Positions 35,720 to 47,690 of a stretch of DNA of 64,000 nucleotides are shown piece after piece. This stretch comes from Purshia tridentata. Its lineage: Eukaryota; Streptophyta; Magnoliopsida; Rosales; Rosaceae. The notes beneath the pieces are model-generated. The model saw nothing but the letters and a program-made list of their open reading frames with translations, ran no database searches and was not told the DNA's origin. The first letter of the stretch is position 1. The number at the start of each line of letters is the position of its first letter. The stretch spans positions 99,290 to 163,289 of the forward strand of contig QANT01008321.1 of the NCBI GenBank assembly GCA_003254885.1. Reading direction: 5' to 3'. Made by a program: the position numbers and the translations under genes.

Positions 35720-38140
35720 TATAAGCAGGCAAAGACTTTAATGAAGCTTTCTGATTACCAACAATACCCTTAAATAATTTTCATATTGACACTTTTTTGT
35801 CCTCTTGTTACCCGAACATTCTTTCATCTAGTTGGGGTGGATGTTTCAAGAAATTTGGAGAGTTAAATTTTAGGGTTTGGTGTGGTGGCCATTGGTGTGG
35901 CCGTGTGGCTGAGAGATTGAAAGGAATAAGAAATATATTAGGCTGTGCATTAATTTGTAGTATAAGAAATGAACCAAATAGCAATCTGATAAGATTAATT
36001 TAATAGAAGGATTAAATACCAAGTTTCAATACTTTTTTAGAAAATCAGTTTTGCTCATAATTTTTAGGTTTGGCTACTAACTAATGAATTTAATTTTTAG
36101 AATAGGTCACAAATTTACAGCCCATTTGTTTTGGGCTTTACTTGTTTGACAAATTTACCCTTATATTGTCCTTTAGCCCACATATAATGGGTCTTTAATA
36201 AAATTTATAAAGTTTTGATAAAATTGTTCTTAATACTTTTATATTGTTTTAGAAATTTGTTAATATAGTCTCAACTTCAATTTTAGTTGTGACTGTACGA
36301 CACTCAACTTCAAATTCAGTTGTGACTGAATAACAGTCACAGCTAAATTGTGATACAGTCACAGTTAGGTTGTGACTGAATTGAAATATTTTTTAAGAGA
36401 AAGTGTATTACAATATAGTATAAATAGATGTCAAAATAATACTTTTACTCAAAATAATATTTAGTATAGTGGTTGGAGTTGTCTTTTTCAACTTATAAAA
36501 ACAATTATAACTAAATTGTAAGACAGTCACAGTTAAAATGTGATTGGATTGCTTTTTTTTAGTTTTAATAAAATATAGTAAAATTAATATAATAGTATGG
36601 ATGTAATATATATATATATATATTATATAAGTGGCATGTGATGTAATATTTGTAAATTATAGTGCCTTTTACTATATTATTATGTTTGACTTTTCAACTA
36701 GTGTACTTAATCTAAAATGCTATTAAATTTTAGTATCTAAACTAAAATATTATTGAAATATGGTATTTAAAGTCAATTAACTTCTAATTTAATTAATTAT
36801 ATGCAGATACCTTAATTTGGTGGTGCATAATTGCATAGGGAAAATATTGTAGACCTCAATGCTTGTGCCTCAATCTTATGTGACAAAATTAATTGGACAC
36901 ATTAATATTTAAAAGTGCATAAAGATTAAACAATATATAGTTTTGGACGAAAATATTTGGTAACGGTTGCTTGTTGTTTAAATGTTGTTTAAAAACATAA
37001 TTTACCAAACACTCAACTACTTTATTTCACAGTTGATCATTATTTTTGTAGTACAACAAAAATTGTTTTTTCTTAAAGGCAATACCAAATTGGTCCTAAT
37101 TCATGGAAAAACACTTGAAAGTGACTCTAAGGAAGCACATGACATTTGCTTCTCAAAAAACACTTAGAAGTGCTTGTATAATTCAAAATCACTTTTATTT
37201 ATTTATACCAAATGCAACTAAAAACGCTTTTACATACTATTTTAAAAAAGGTTTTTAACAATTCTAAAAATTGTTATAAACGGACCCTAAAAATAATACT
37301 ACATTAATCTCTTAGGATTAGCTAAAAAATGGGTGAGTGAGATAAAAATTATAACTTGACTAAACCAAAGTTCGATTCCCTTAGTTATAACAAAAAAAAA
37401 AAAAACCACTGCATTGAGAAAATACAGCAAGGTTGTGGTTTAACTGCGTGCGGTGCAGTTGACACTAGAGAGTTCAAATGTGCGGCAATCAAGCATAAGC
37501 AACATTTCGTCCAAAAAAGAAGAAGCATAAGCAACATATCCGTAAAGTTATCATTTATACCCCCTTCTATTCTTCCTATTATGGATGATGATCATATAGG
37601 TCTTGGTAGGTTAGTTTTTTTCTCTATTTTTTGCCTTTTGGTCCGCAGTTGTACCAAAATAAAAAGGTTATCATTTATATATATATATATATTTTATAAA
37701 TTATATCTATGAATAAATTAAAAAGAATTGTAGCTCAATCTATCAATAATTGTATCTTTCTTAATATATTTTTTTTGCAAGAAATAATTAAGGATGCAAT
37801 TGATTGGGATCACCGATTAGGCCTCATTGAATATTCTTGTTGACCAATATGCATGAATGAAATCCTAAAATCTGCGGAGATATGAGAATACACTAATTAA
37901 TTTATGCCATTTTAGGTGATTGATATTTTCTTTTTTGAGATGTAATAAAGTAGGTAGGCTATACCGCTAGAAAAGAAGGCACAACGCCACAACCTGAGAG
38001 CGTATAATAATAAATAAAGAAAATTTATATCTGGAAAAGAGAGAAAGATGCTACAACTTGTAGCCACCGTACTGGGGATGAGGAGAGGATGGGTCAAGTC
38101 ATGTCACTACCAACATCACAAACTCCAATCTCTGAAAGTC
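35720..38140. other. AT-rich intergenic region with a CAGTCACA(G) motif cluster
   Basis: No gene recognised in 2.4 kb. Between about 36285 and 36550 the motifs CAGTCACAGTTA/ACAGTCACAGCTAA and their complements (TTGTGACTG) recur at least seven times. Around 36990-37290 a MITE-like stretch ends in CGGACCCTAA and contains AAACACTT..AAGTG inverted phrases, but its boundaries are unclear. Poly-A and TA runs occur at 36607 and 37675. Confidence 0.4.
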
Positions 38141-38143
38141 TGT

Positions 38144-38152
38144 GTATATAAC
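38144..38152 (+). promoter_or_regulatory. Candidate TATA box of the AS2 gene
   Basis: GTATATAAC lies about 30 bases upstream of a pyrimidine-rich, leader-like stretch that begins near 38180. Position and sequence fit a TATA box, and no transcript evidence is available. Confidence 0.4.
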
Positions 38153-38179
38153 AAGAAGAACAAGTGAGAATCGGAGATC

Positions 38180-40601
38180 CTTATTATTATGCCCCTCATT
38201 TTCATCACTCGCTCGCCACCTACTCTTTGTTTGCTTTCTCCGCGTCTTCTGAGCCTCTGCTTCGGGGGGACTTTCCCCCGCCTCGCCGAGATTCCCTCGC
38301 TCGCAGCCACTCACCCACCCACCCACCCACCACTTCCTACTATCTCGATCTCTCTCTCCACGAGTCTTTTCCTTTGGACTTCCTTGTGAACATCATCTTT
38401 ATATGCAAGTTCCGTGCCATTTGCTTTCCGGCGAAGAATTAGAAACTAGCGATAAGAGTGCCAAAAAGAAGATCATATTTGCATGAGCTAGAGCTAGATA
38501 TATAATATTCCATCTCAACCGTTCCAAGTTAAAGAGAGCTAGATCGGGCTCGATCTTCTCAAAAGCAGCTAGTTAGCTAGCTTAGAAAAAAAGGAAAAAT
38601 AAAAAAGAGCAGAACATCAAGAAGAAGAAAAGAACGAAATTTGACACAGATCAGATCCTGTTCAAATAAAAGAAAGAAAGATCAGTAGAGGAGGAGAAAT
38701 ACAGTATATTGTGGAGGAGATCTTCCATATTCACCATCAGTACCAAACCACTACCAGACCCCTAGTAAAAAGTTTCATCAAGAAAAGAAAAAGGTTTGAC
38801 CGAAGAAATCGAGGCCACCGCACGCAAGACTAGAATTACTAGTACTACTCTTCTTCCATTTTTATTATTTTTGTTATCTCTAATTTATATTATATATTTT
38901 GCTAAACTTTCAGGACAAGAAAAGGAAGAATAGAGACTACTCTTTCATCCAACCCAAGATCTCCCTACACAGTCAGAGTCAGACCCCTCTTAATTCTTAT
39001 TCTTCTCTCAATATTCTTCTTCTCCATCAATCACTTCTCTCAGCCTTAAGTTTTCGTTATTCTTTTCATTTTTATACTTCATAAAACTTAATGCTGCTTT
39101 TTTGGACATTATAAATTATATGTGTTACTGTAGGTAAGTTAGTTCATCCCAAGAAATTATTTTATCATATTCCCGTACCCTCTTGAAAATCCCATACTTT
39201 ACAGAAAATTAAAATGATCCAAGTATTAATTAATGTAATATATTTCTAGCCAGTATGAAATTCAAGCAAGATCTGCTTCCAAAGTTTTCATCGAAAACTG
39301 TGAAATAGAACCCTTCTTTCTTGAACTCCTTCCTTCACGAGATCCAATCCCTCAGGCTCAACCCCACGCGTAAATGTAAATTACCTTTCTAATTTTCAAT
39401 TATTATTTTATTCCTCCTCTCAAAACCCTACCGATCCTGCAAATTTGAGTCTCAGGGAAATCTCTTTTTCTATCCTCGATCCCTGATCTCCTCTAGGCTC
39501 TAGCTACATCCCATCTTCTCTCTGTTTATCAAGCGAACCTTCAATTGTACCGCTGCTTAGGGTTTTAGGGTGGTGAGAGAAATAGAATGATATAATATAT
39601 ATACGTCCATAATACTAATTTGTTTTTTTCTGTTTTTCAAGAAAATATAATATATATATAATTAATATTGTATGCATTACTCATTGTATATCTTTATATC
39701 TAGCTAGCTGACTTCCCTTTTACAGCTAGCTACACCAGATCTCTTATACTCAAGCCAATACGAAAAAGATTTCATTTTAATTCTTTCAGAAAACAAATTC
39801 TGAAAGAATATATCAGTGATATAGCCCCAGATCCTGCAGGGTATATCAATATTTTCTTTTTGTTCTTACTTTCTTCTTCTGTCATTAATGCCATACCAAT
39901 TTTAGCTAGCCATTGCAAGCTAGACCCACGCAAATTTGATTACTTCAAGTCGGCCGTCAGAGTAACACTCAATTGATTTTATAATTCCAACTTCGACTTT
40001 TTTTTTGTGTGTAGAAAATCCAACTTAATTTTTCTTTTTGAATTTAAGAGGGAAATTCCAACTTTCATTGGTCCATGGCTCCGTGCTGCCTATACCCTAG
40101 TAAAAAATTTCCATTTTGGCCAAACCGCCATTGTGCCATAGATTTCGCATATCTCTGCTTTCTTCTATGCATTTCTTCATTTAATTAATTTATTCTCTAC
40201 TCTGTTGTATTTCACAATTCATTAATTCTTTTTCTACTACCTTTTCTCCTTTTCTATTGATTAAAGTCTCAAGTTCTTGACTGTAAAAATTCAATTCAAA
40301 ATTTGGGTAGATTGAGAATCACGTACAGTTCCGGCCCTTCTGTCCATCATGGTATTAAGTGACAGATCGACCAAAGTTTAAGGATTTTGATAAGCAAATT
40401 CTTTTCTTTTTAATTTGGATGGTTAAGATGAGCAAGTTCATTGTCATGACTCAAGATCTGAAATTCCGTGAATACATTTTATTTGAAAAAGTTAATATAG
40501 TAATTTGTTTCTTCTTCATTACTTAGCTATTAATATATATAGATATATGGCATACTTAATAATTAATTGGTATTGTTTAAATACAGAGGAGGAGGTGGAA
40601 G
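38180..40601 (+). promoter_or_regulatory. Probable long AS2 leader with a 1.45-kb intron
   Basis: A plausible 5'UTR exon (about 38180-39133) ends at TAG|GTAAGT and an acceptor ATACAG ends at 40586, 15 bases before the AS2 ATG. Together they imply a 5'UTR intron at 39134-40586. Arabidopsis AS2 also has its coding region in one exon behind leader introns. The leader exon contains several ATGs. Examples are a 66-codon frame from 38189 and a 27-codon frame from 38403 to 38486 that starts MQVPCHLLSGEELETSDK. Whether these are translated is not known. Confidence 0.5.
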
Positions 40602-41252
40602 ATGGCATCATCGTCTAATTCCCCATGTGCAGCGTGTAAGTTCTTGCGACGCAAGTGCCAGCCAGAGTGCGTATTTGCACCATACTTCCCACCGGACCAG
40701 CCCCAGAAGTTTGCAAATGTTCACAAAGTGTTTGGGGCAAGCAACGTCACCAAGCTGCTTAACGAGTTGCACCCCCACCAGCGCGAGGACGCTGTCAATT
40801 CTCTTGCCTATGAGGCTGACATGCGCCTCCGTGATCCCGTCTACGGCTGTGTTGGAGTCATCTCTCTGCTCCAACACCAACTCCGCCAACTTCAAATGGA
40901 TCTTAGCTGTGCAAAATCCGAACTCTCCAAATATCAGAACCTGGGCATCACTAGCCACGGACTTATAGCAGCTGCAGCCGCTGCCGCTACCGCCACCACC
41001 CACAATCACCACCAACAGAATTTGGGCATCAATCTGATTTCAGGCGGAGGCCGAGACCACTACCACCACCAGTTTTTCCCCAGAGATCAGCAACAGATGC
41101 TCAGGAGCTTTGATACCGCCGGAAACAACGGCTATGATGCAAGCCTTTTGGCCATGAACGTCTCCGCAACCACCGGCATTGGCCAACTCACTCAGTTCCA
41201 GCAACCTAGGGCTGCTGCTGGGGACGACCGCCGAACCATTGATCCCTCTTAA
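40602..41252 (+). CDS. AS2: ASYMMETRIC LEAVES2 (AS2/LBD6), LOB-domain transcription factor
   Basis: A single coding exon of 216 aa. The LOB/AS2 domain (about residues 8-110) starts with the four-cysteine block CAACKFLRRKCQPEC (CX2CX6CX3C). The GAS block VFAPYFPPDQ to KVFGASNVTKLL follows, with the conserved DPVYGCVG. The coiled-coil leucine-zipper-like segment ISLLQHQLRQLQMDL follows. This sequence is essentially the canonical class I AS2 domain. The C-terminus is Ala-, His- and Gln-rich. AS2 acts in the nucleus with the MYB protein AS1 to repress KNOX and ETT genes and to set adaxial leaf fate. An open frame on the opposite strand over the domain is a shadow. Confidence 0.95.
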   Translation: MASSSNSPCAACKFLRRKCQPECVFAPYFPPDQPQKFANVHKVFGASNVTKLLNELHPHQREDAVNSLAYEADMRLRDPVYGCVGVISLLQHQLRQLQMDLSCAKSELSKYQNLGITSHGLIAAAAAAATATTHNHHQQNLGINLISGGGRDHYHHQFFPRDQQQMLRSFDTAGNNGYDASLLAMNVSATTGIGQLTQFQQPRAAAGDDRRTIDPS

Positions 41253-41762
41253 TTATGATTTCCTCTTTTCCACACTTTCATCAACTGAAACCGTGTCCAT
41301 CAAAGGTACAATATTTTATTTGATTTATTTACTCATTACCACTCTTATGTCTATTGATCATTTTTATTTTCTTGTTTTTTTGTTATTTCTGGGTTGGATC
41401 ACTAGCAATATCGATAAAGTGGCCTTGGCTACGAATAATTCTGTGACTAGGGCTTTCACACCCAGTCAATCCAATTGCTGAAATTAGGGTTAAAACTATA
41501 TATATATATGTAATTATAAAAAGTAAAAAATACATGTGAAAATAAAAAATGAAGTACTCAAATTTTATGCTACTTGTCCGCTCAAAATTAAGAAAAAGAT
41601 ATAATTTTTATGTTTCTTAAAGTTCGATTTTATGCATATTTTAATTTGTTTAAAAGGTAATTAAGTAATAATTAACTAGTTATTGATTGATTGGTATATT
41701 TCTTAGTACTTTGCGATGAAAGAAATTATAAATTTGAATCCGTTCTCAAAAATGAAAGGAAA
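41253..41762. other. 3' flank of AS2
   Basis: Contains the AS2 3'UTR, possibly with a 3'UTR intron whose donor could be AAAG|GTACAA at about 41306. No further gene recognised. Confidence 0.4.
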
Positions 41763-42107
41763 GGGCCTGTTTGGTATCCTATTTAAAAACCATTTTGTTT
41801 TCAAAAACAAAAAAACTTGTTTTAATTAAGAAAACATGTTTGGTAGACCATTTTAAAAACAATTTTTATAAAAATATTAAAAAACATGCCTCTCCTTAAA
41901 AATAATAAAATTAACATCCTTTTCCCCCCATTTTTTTTTATTACTACACTTTTTCTTCCATAGCTTCCGTTATTTTTAAAATTAAACATTATTTCCAAAT
42001 TTCATAGCAAACAAGCTTTCAAAATTTTAAAATTGATTTTGAAAATTCACATTTTAAAAGAATCTTAATTTTTGAAATAAAATTTGAATAGGATACCAAA
42101 CAGACCC
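41763..42107. mobile_element. MITE with GGGCCTGTTTGGTA ends
   Basis: The element starts GGGCCTGTTTGGTATCCTAT and ends with the near-complement ATAGGATACCAAACAGACCC, over 345 bp. The interior is AT-rich, foldback-prone and non-coding. Such ends are common in plant Tourist/hAT-type MITEs. The flanking bases (AAA left, TAA right) do not settle the superfamily. Confidence 0.72.
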
Positions 42108-43860
42108 TAAGTAATAATTAACCAGACACTATTGTGTTGTTGGGCTTTTTGCCTCCACTTAATTAGAAAAGAATTAAACAAATAAAGACTTGCACAGTAT
42201 TTAAACAATAATTAGCAGATGAGTGGTCAAAGAAAAAAAAAAAACTGTTATCAGTGCATTGCAAACGATATATTACACTGTTTGGACTTTTGTTAGGTGT
42301 GCATGTTTTGAACTTGGAATTTGAGTTTCTCTTAAAATAACTTGGCGTTTGAGTTGGTACGGTTTTAATGCGTTAAGTGAGAAACCAGCCGATCACTACT
42401 CCAACTTATAAAGAAAAAGAAGAAGACACAAATCCCACTGTTGAATGTTTGACCAAGATGCAGTAGAGTCTTAGCAATTATTTTCTCTCTCTTTGTATTT
42501 TCATTCTTCTTCTTTCTTTTACTTGTTTTTTCTTTTACAAAAAGGGGATCTGACTGAAAGAAAAAATGTCCGCGCATGAACAGTTGAGAACTGTATAGCA
42601 CTCTGTGTCCTGACTCTCAGACTTTTCCAATGGAGGCATTGTGCAAACAGCCTTACACTGTGCCATTGCATGACAATCTCAACTCGTGCAATTAAAAAAT
42701 ATGACATGATGTTCATTGGAAATCTCTCTCTGTTGGATATTAGCTAGTTAATTAATTAATTATCTCTTGCTTTACGTACAAACTGTTAGTCCACACATGC
42801 TTGATTTTATTAACCCTTCCATATCAGTTTGGGTTTGATATGCAGGGAAATAGGGTATGTACTCTCAAGGATTCATCGAACAATTGGAGAGGTTTTTAGA
42901 GTAAACAGAGACATAAAGAGAGGATTGGTGGAAGAGGTTGACAGTTTATTCTGATCAATACCCCTTTTACGGACAATTTTGTTATATCTAATTTATATGT
43001 CTCCTTGAATTAGTTTTCTCATACACATATCTATCATAATAAAGATAACTCTCGATATTTGCCATATATACATGTGTCAACTATCTTTGCATATTGCCAT
43101 CCCTCTCTTCCAAAACAGAAACATCGAAAAATGAAAAAGAAAAGAAAAAGGTTTCTCCCAAAACTGTACTTGATCTTGTAGTCTCACAGTAATACCTTAA
43201 TTAGTTCGTGGGGTTTGTACGTCCTCTTAGGGAGCTGGCACGGTGGGTCTGGATGGGTTTCTACCCCTTCCAACTCTTTTATCAACAGTGAAAAGACTAT
43301 ATGATCGATTGCGATTGAATATTAAAGCATGGCATATGAATATATGATAGTGAATTATTATTTTTTTTGTTTTTTCACCAAATGGTTGATAGTGATTTCT
43401 TTGATTTGTTTATGACATTTGAGAGAAAAAGTAAGGTTTGAGGTGGCTCCTGTTTATTGTATTATACCTGAAATTATTTTGTATAATTTTATAATATGGT
43501 TAATAATATAATTATATTAATATTATATTTTAAAAATATATGTTCGTCATTTATTATTCATATATATATATATGAAAAGTTTAATAAAATAATATGACAA
43601 TGTATTTAAAGATGTTATATTCGAAGTATTTCAATTAATAATTTTACATTCATTTACGGTTTAATTAAAGATTTTCGGTTTTAAACTTTTAACTACCGTT
43701 TAAAAAACATAACGTGTTCTTATAAAAAAAATAATAATAATAACGTGCATGACATGCACATGCGTGAATTCGATGGGCATTTTCAACTTTTCTTGAGTTA
43801 TTTAAGTCAAGCCCTGTTTGACCTAAATTAAATTAAATGAAAACAGTAAAAGTGTCAAAA
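42108..43860. other. AT-rich intergenic region
   Basis: No gene or bounded element recognised. It contains A-rich runs and a TA microsatellite near 43559-43573. Confidence 0.4.
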
Positions 43861-44650
43861 ATAATTAAACTTAACTAACCCTACCACGCTCCCCCCACCC
43901 TTCCCCCGCCCAACCCTGCCCCGCTCCTCCCTCTCTCATCTCTCTGCCCCCAGCCAGCTCTCCCAGATCCCTTCCCGTCACAGTCCCACCACCACTGCCC
44001 GGCAACCCACCGACCACCCTCCCCAACTCTGCAACGGCTGGCCAACTGCTATCAACTGCAGGCGACCCCATCTTACCCCTCCCCTTTCTTTCTCTCTCCT
44101 TCTATTTCCCCATTTTTCTACTCTTCCCTTCCACCACCATCTACACTGGCCGCAAAGACACCAACTGTGGCGTCAATGTGTCGGTGCCTCTGCACCGGTT
44201 GGCAACACCTTCTTCTCCTCCCCTCCCTTCTCTCTCTTTTCTTATCTCTCTATCTCTTTCTATGTCCCTCTCTTTCTCTCCCCCATCTCGTTTAGATCTG
44301 CAAACCAAAACCAAAAATGAAATATCCAATTCAAAAACCTACCATATTCCAACAAACCATGAACTGATGGTGAAGTTTGATTTGTTGATCCAATTCAACC
44401 AGCTCTGATGGTTAAAAAACCAACCATTATCTAATGAAGAAGACGAAGCTAGATTTTCAGGTCCAGAGGAAGAGAGTACAGGGGAGGGGAAAAAGGGGTG
44501 GTGGAGCTGGTGCAGAAAGTGAGTGAGAGGGAGGGGAGGGTGTTGGATGGGTGAGTTGCCGATGGTGGATAAAGGGTTGGATCCCCGTCGCCGGCCGGTG
44601 GGTGGGTGGGGGGCAACAGTTTCTAACCAAAAACCAGCAACTTAAAATGC
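43861..44650. other. C-rich island in AT-rich spacer
   Basis: Between about 43875 and 44150 the plus strand is strongly C-rich (CTCCCCCCACCC-like runs). CT-rich tracts (44210-44285) follow, then a G-rich stretch (44475-44615, with GGTGGGTGGGTGGGGGG). The opposed C- and G-rich arms suggest a decayed inverted-repeat element or a GC-rich transposon interior. The open frames inside have no family features. Confidence 0.45.
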
Positions 44651-47600
44651 TCAATTAAATATGAGCCTTTATAATGATTACCTGCAGTTTGCCCGCATCA
44701 AATTAAGCTTCTGCAAGAGAGAATTAAGCTATGGAGAAAAAGTAAGTATGTATAAGTATGAAACTATTAAATATATTGTAAGCTCACATTTTTTATTCTT
44801 GAAAGAAAAATTCCTCTTATTTTTACTATCCACCAATGTTTAGAGGATGACTTTTTGTTTGTAAAATTGATATAATAAGGTGTTGAGAGCTACCTTACAG
44901 GGAATGTGAAGTGCGTTTTGCCTTACAAAAATAATTTTAGATATTTCTATTATTATTAATTTTGTGTTGAATATTTTAATTTTTACATTCATGATATAAA
45001 AGTAACCAATTCACGTATTCGATCACACATGTGTTCATATAGTCTAATATATATTATTAATTACTAATATATTTGAAGAGCATGATGAGAGTGTGTTGAG
45101 AGTTATTCTCCATTAAGAATGTAAGATATATATAGGGGAATATTATCTACCTTCTCCAAATGTACTTTCTTTACCGACCTTTTTATTTATTTCTTATTTT
45201 CATTTCGTATGGTAAATTTATGATCAAAACCTTTCATTTGTTAAAATCTAACTGTAAAAATTATCTTTATAAAAAATCAACCAAATCGAAAATCGTTTAG
45301 TTTTGTTATTATAATAAAATAAATATACACTTTTGGCAATAATTTAATTCATTATTAATTTATTTATAACGATTATATAATCAAATAATTTTCGATTAAA
45401 TTAATTTTTTGCAAATATAATTTTAAATAATTATTTAAAATATAAATAATTTAAATTATAAAAATATATTGTAAAATTTGAATATAAAAAAAAATCGCTG
45501 AAAAAAATAAATAGCATTCTTTATGACGAGGACAGAAAAAAAGAACTAAACGAGCACTTGCACGTGGAAGAGAGTGTCCACTTGCAAGTTGCAACAGTTT
45601 ATTATCTCCTTGTTTGGAGACGGACGCAGCAAAAAGAATGATTTAACGAGTATACTGCATTTCGAAATACATACTATATACAGATAATAAATGCATGAGC
45701 TAAAGTAGTTTGGATGTCAGGGAGACTGTTATGCATAAGGTATTTCTTTTTTTTTGGTTGACCATGCATAATGTATTTCCTGAACAAATGCAGAAGACAA
45801 CGGAATAAGACAAAAAAGACTGGCTAATAGGTGGATGGGAAATTAAGGCAACCCCCAAGAGTTACCCCCCTCTCTCTCTCTTTCTCTCTGCCAGAAACAT
45901 GAAAGGCCGTTCCAGAGAAGATGTGATGGCCATTTACTACTCTCTCTTTAATGAAAAAACTCAAAATCCGATGCGAACCGGAGATCAAGCACAGAAAAGA
46001 TAGTGGGGAGAGAGAGAAAGAGAGAGATGAATTTAATTGAAATTAGTCGCAGATGTTATTAATTGACATGCTAGTCTTTAATTTGATAGGTCAGGTACGT
46101 CAGTATGTGTGAAACCCCAATTTCCTTTGGTTTGGTTCAAAATCAAGATGTAGTCAAATCAAATAACAAAAATGAAATAAAACGATATGAATCTGCATGA
46201 CAATGATGACGTACTAGTGCAATAATGACCTCGCCTTTAATTGCAATTGCCAGGGTCTCTATGTGTCTCTGTCATATCGATCAGCCATCAGGGTACTACT
46301 AATGCTGACGCATGCATACCTTCTCATCCATGCATGGCATGCCGAATATATAGAGGCATTCACCATACATATATAGACAAAAATCCCTTATCTATGTTAC
46401 TATCTTTCTACCATATTTTTAATTTCAGTAATTTTGTTCTCACTTATTTTTTATTTATCTCGACTTTTTTTTGATGGCTAAAATTAAAACATGATAAGAA
46501 GATGGGTAAACAAATAGATAAGAGATCATTGTTTTATATATAATATATATAAAGGTATTTTATATTAATGCATAGTTCATCTTACACATGATGAAGTATG
46601 ATTTGTGGGACACATTTATCATTATAATTCGATGATCGAAGTCGTTTATTTTTTATATTTTTATGCAAGATTCATCTTTGTAAAAAATTATTAAGATATC
46701 TAATTATAATAGAATAAATAAATGAATGTAGTGATCATAAACATTTAAAATATTAGTCCTTTAATCAAATAGTTAAAGATTATGATTTATCTAATCTTTT
46801 ACCAAAATAATTTTTGTATAAAGATTTAGAAAATAAAAGACTTTGATCATCTATTATAATGCGGAATCTATCTTATAAATCATACTTTATAATGTTTAAA
46901 TGAAATATACCTTAACAAAAATGTCTTATCTATGCATGTACCATGCATGAACTAAGTAGCGGGCATGTTAGTGCACATGACATGCATATATATAATGGAG
47001 TCGCATCATATGTATACACGCGGCACAACTATTTTACCGAGATTTTTTGAGATGTACAAAATTACAAATAAATAACCACAGAAAAGTTGATGTCATTAGC
47101 ACAAACATTAGAGCACAGTCTAATGTGATCTATAATTTTTTTCTTTATTTCATAGCATGCTTTTTGTGTAATTATGTCCTTCCGTGTGCATTGGTTCCCA
47201 ACCATCCATATTGGTATGCTGAGTCAAGTGTGATATTTAGGATTTATTTCGGGAGGTCCCCTGCGCAGTGGACTACCCCACAATGAGATCCCTATGCAAG
47301 TTAATCCAATGTTAGGTCCTCAGCATTTATTGGACAGTGCCAACACTACCCCTCTTTATCACTGCCCGTAGGCAAGGATATGAGATGACTAATCCTCAGT
47401 CACTATATTCAGGCAGGCCCTTATTCTCTTTCTATTCCAACCCCTTCTTCTTGGAATTTGGCTTCACACGCTTTCCGATAATTAAAAAAGAGTCGAGAGA
47501 TAAGAAAGAAAATAACGTCTCAGTAGCAACACCTGTTACATCGTTTTCTTCCATTTTCCTTAATTATGTTCCTTTTGTCCCCTCCAACCCACATTCGCAA

Positions 47601-47690
47601 CGAAGTAAGGAACCGAGTTTGAAGTTGCATTTCTTACATTACGGTTTCACTGGCTAAGAGTATCTCCAACAAATATATTATGTTTTTTAA
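44651..47690. other. Long AT-rich intergenic region
   Basis: About 3 kb without a recognisable gene. It holds CT and GA microsatellites (45864-45889 and 46006-46027). A more mixed-composition stretch (47150-47660) contains open frames but no motif I know. Confidence 0.4.

Noticed and set aside
36960-37300. Possible MITE ending in CGGACCCTAA
   Set aside because: A right end is recognisable, but no matching left inverted end or target duplication could be found.
37360-37390. GTTCGATTCCC, a tRNA B-box-like sequence
   Set aside because: No matching acceptor stem, D-loop or anticodon arm could be folded around it by eye.
40608-41015. 135-codon minus-strand frame over the AS2 gene
   Set aside because: Antisense shadow of the LOB domain coding sequence.
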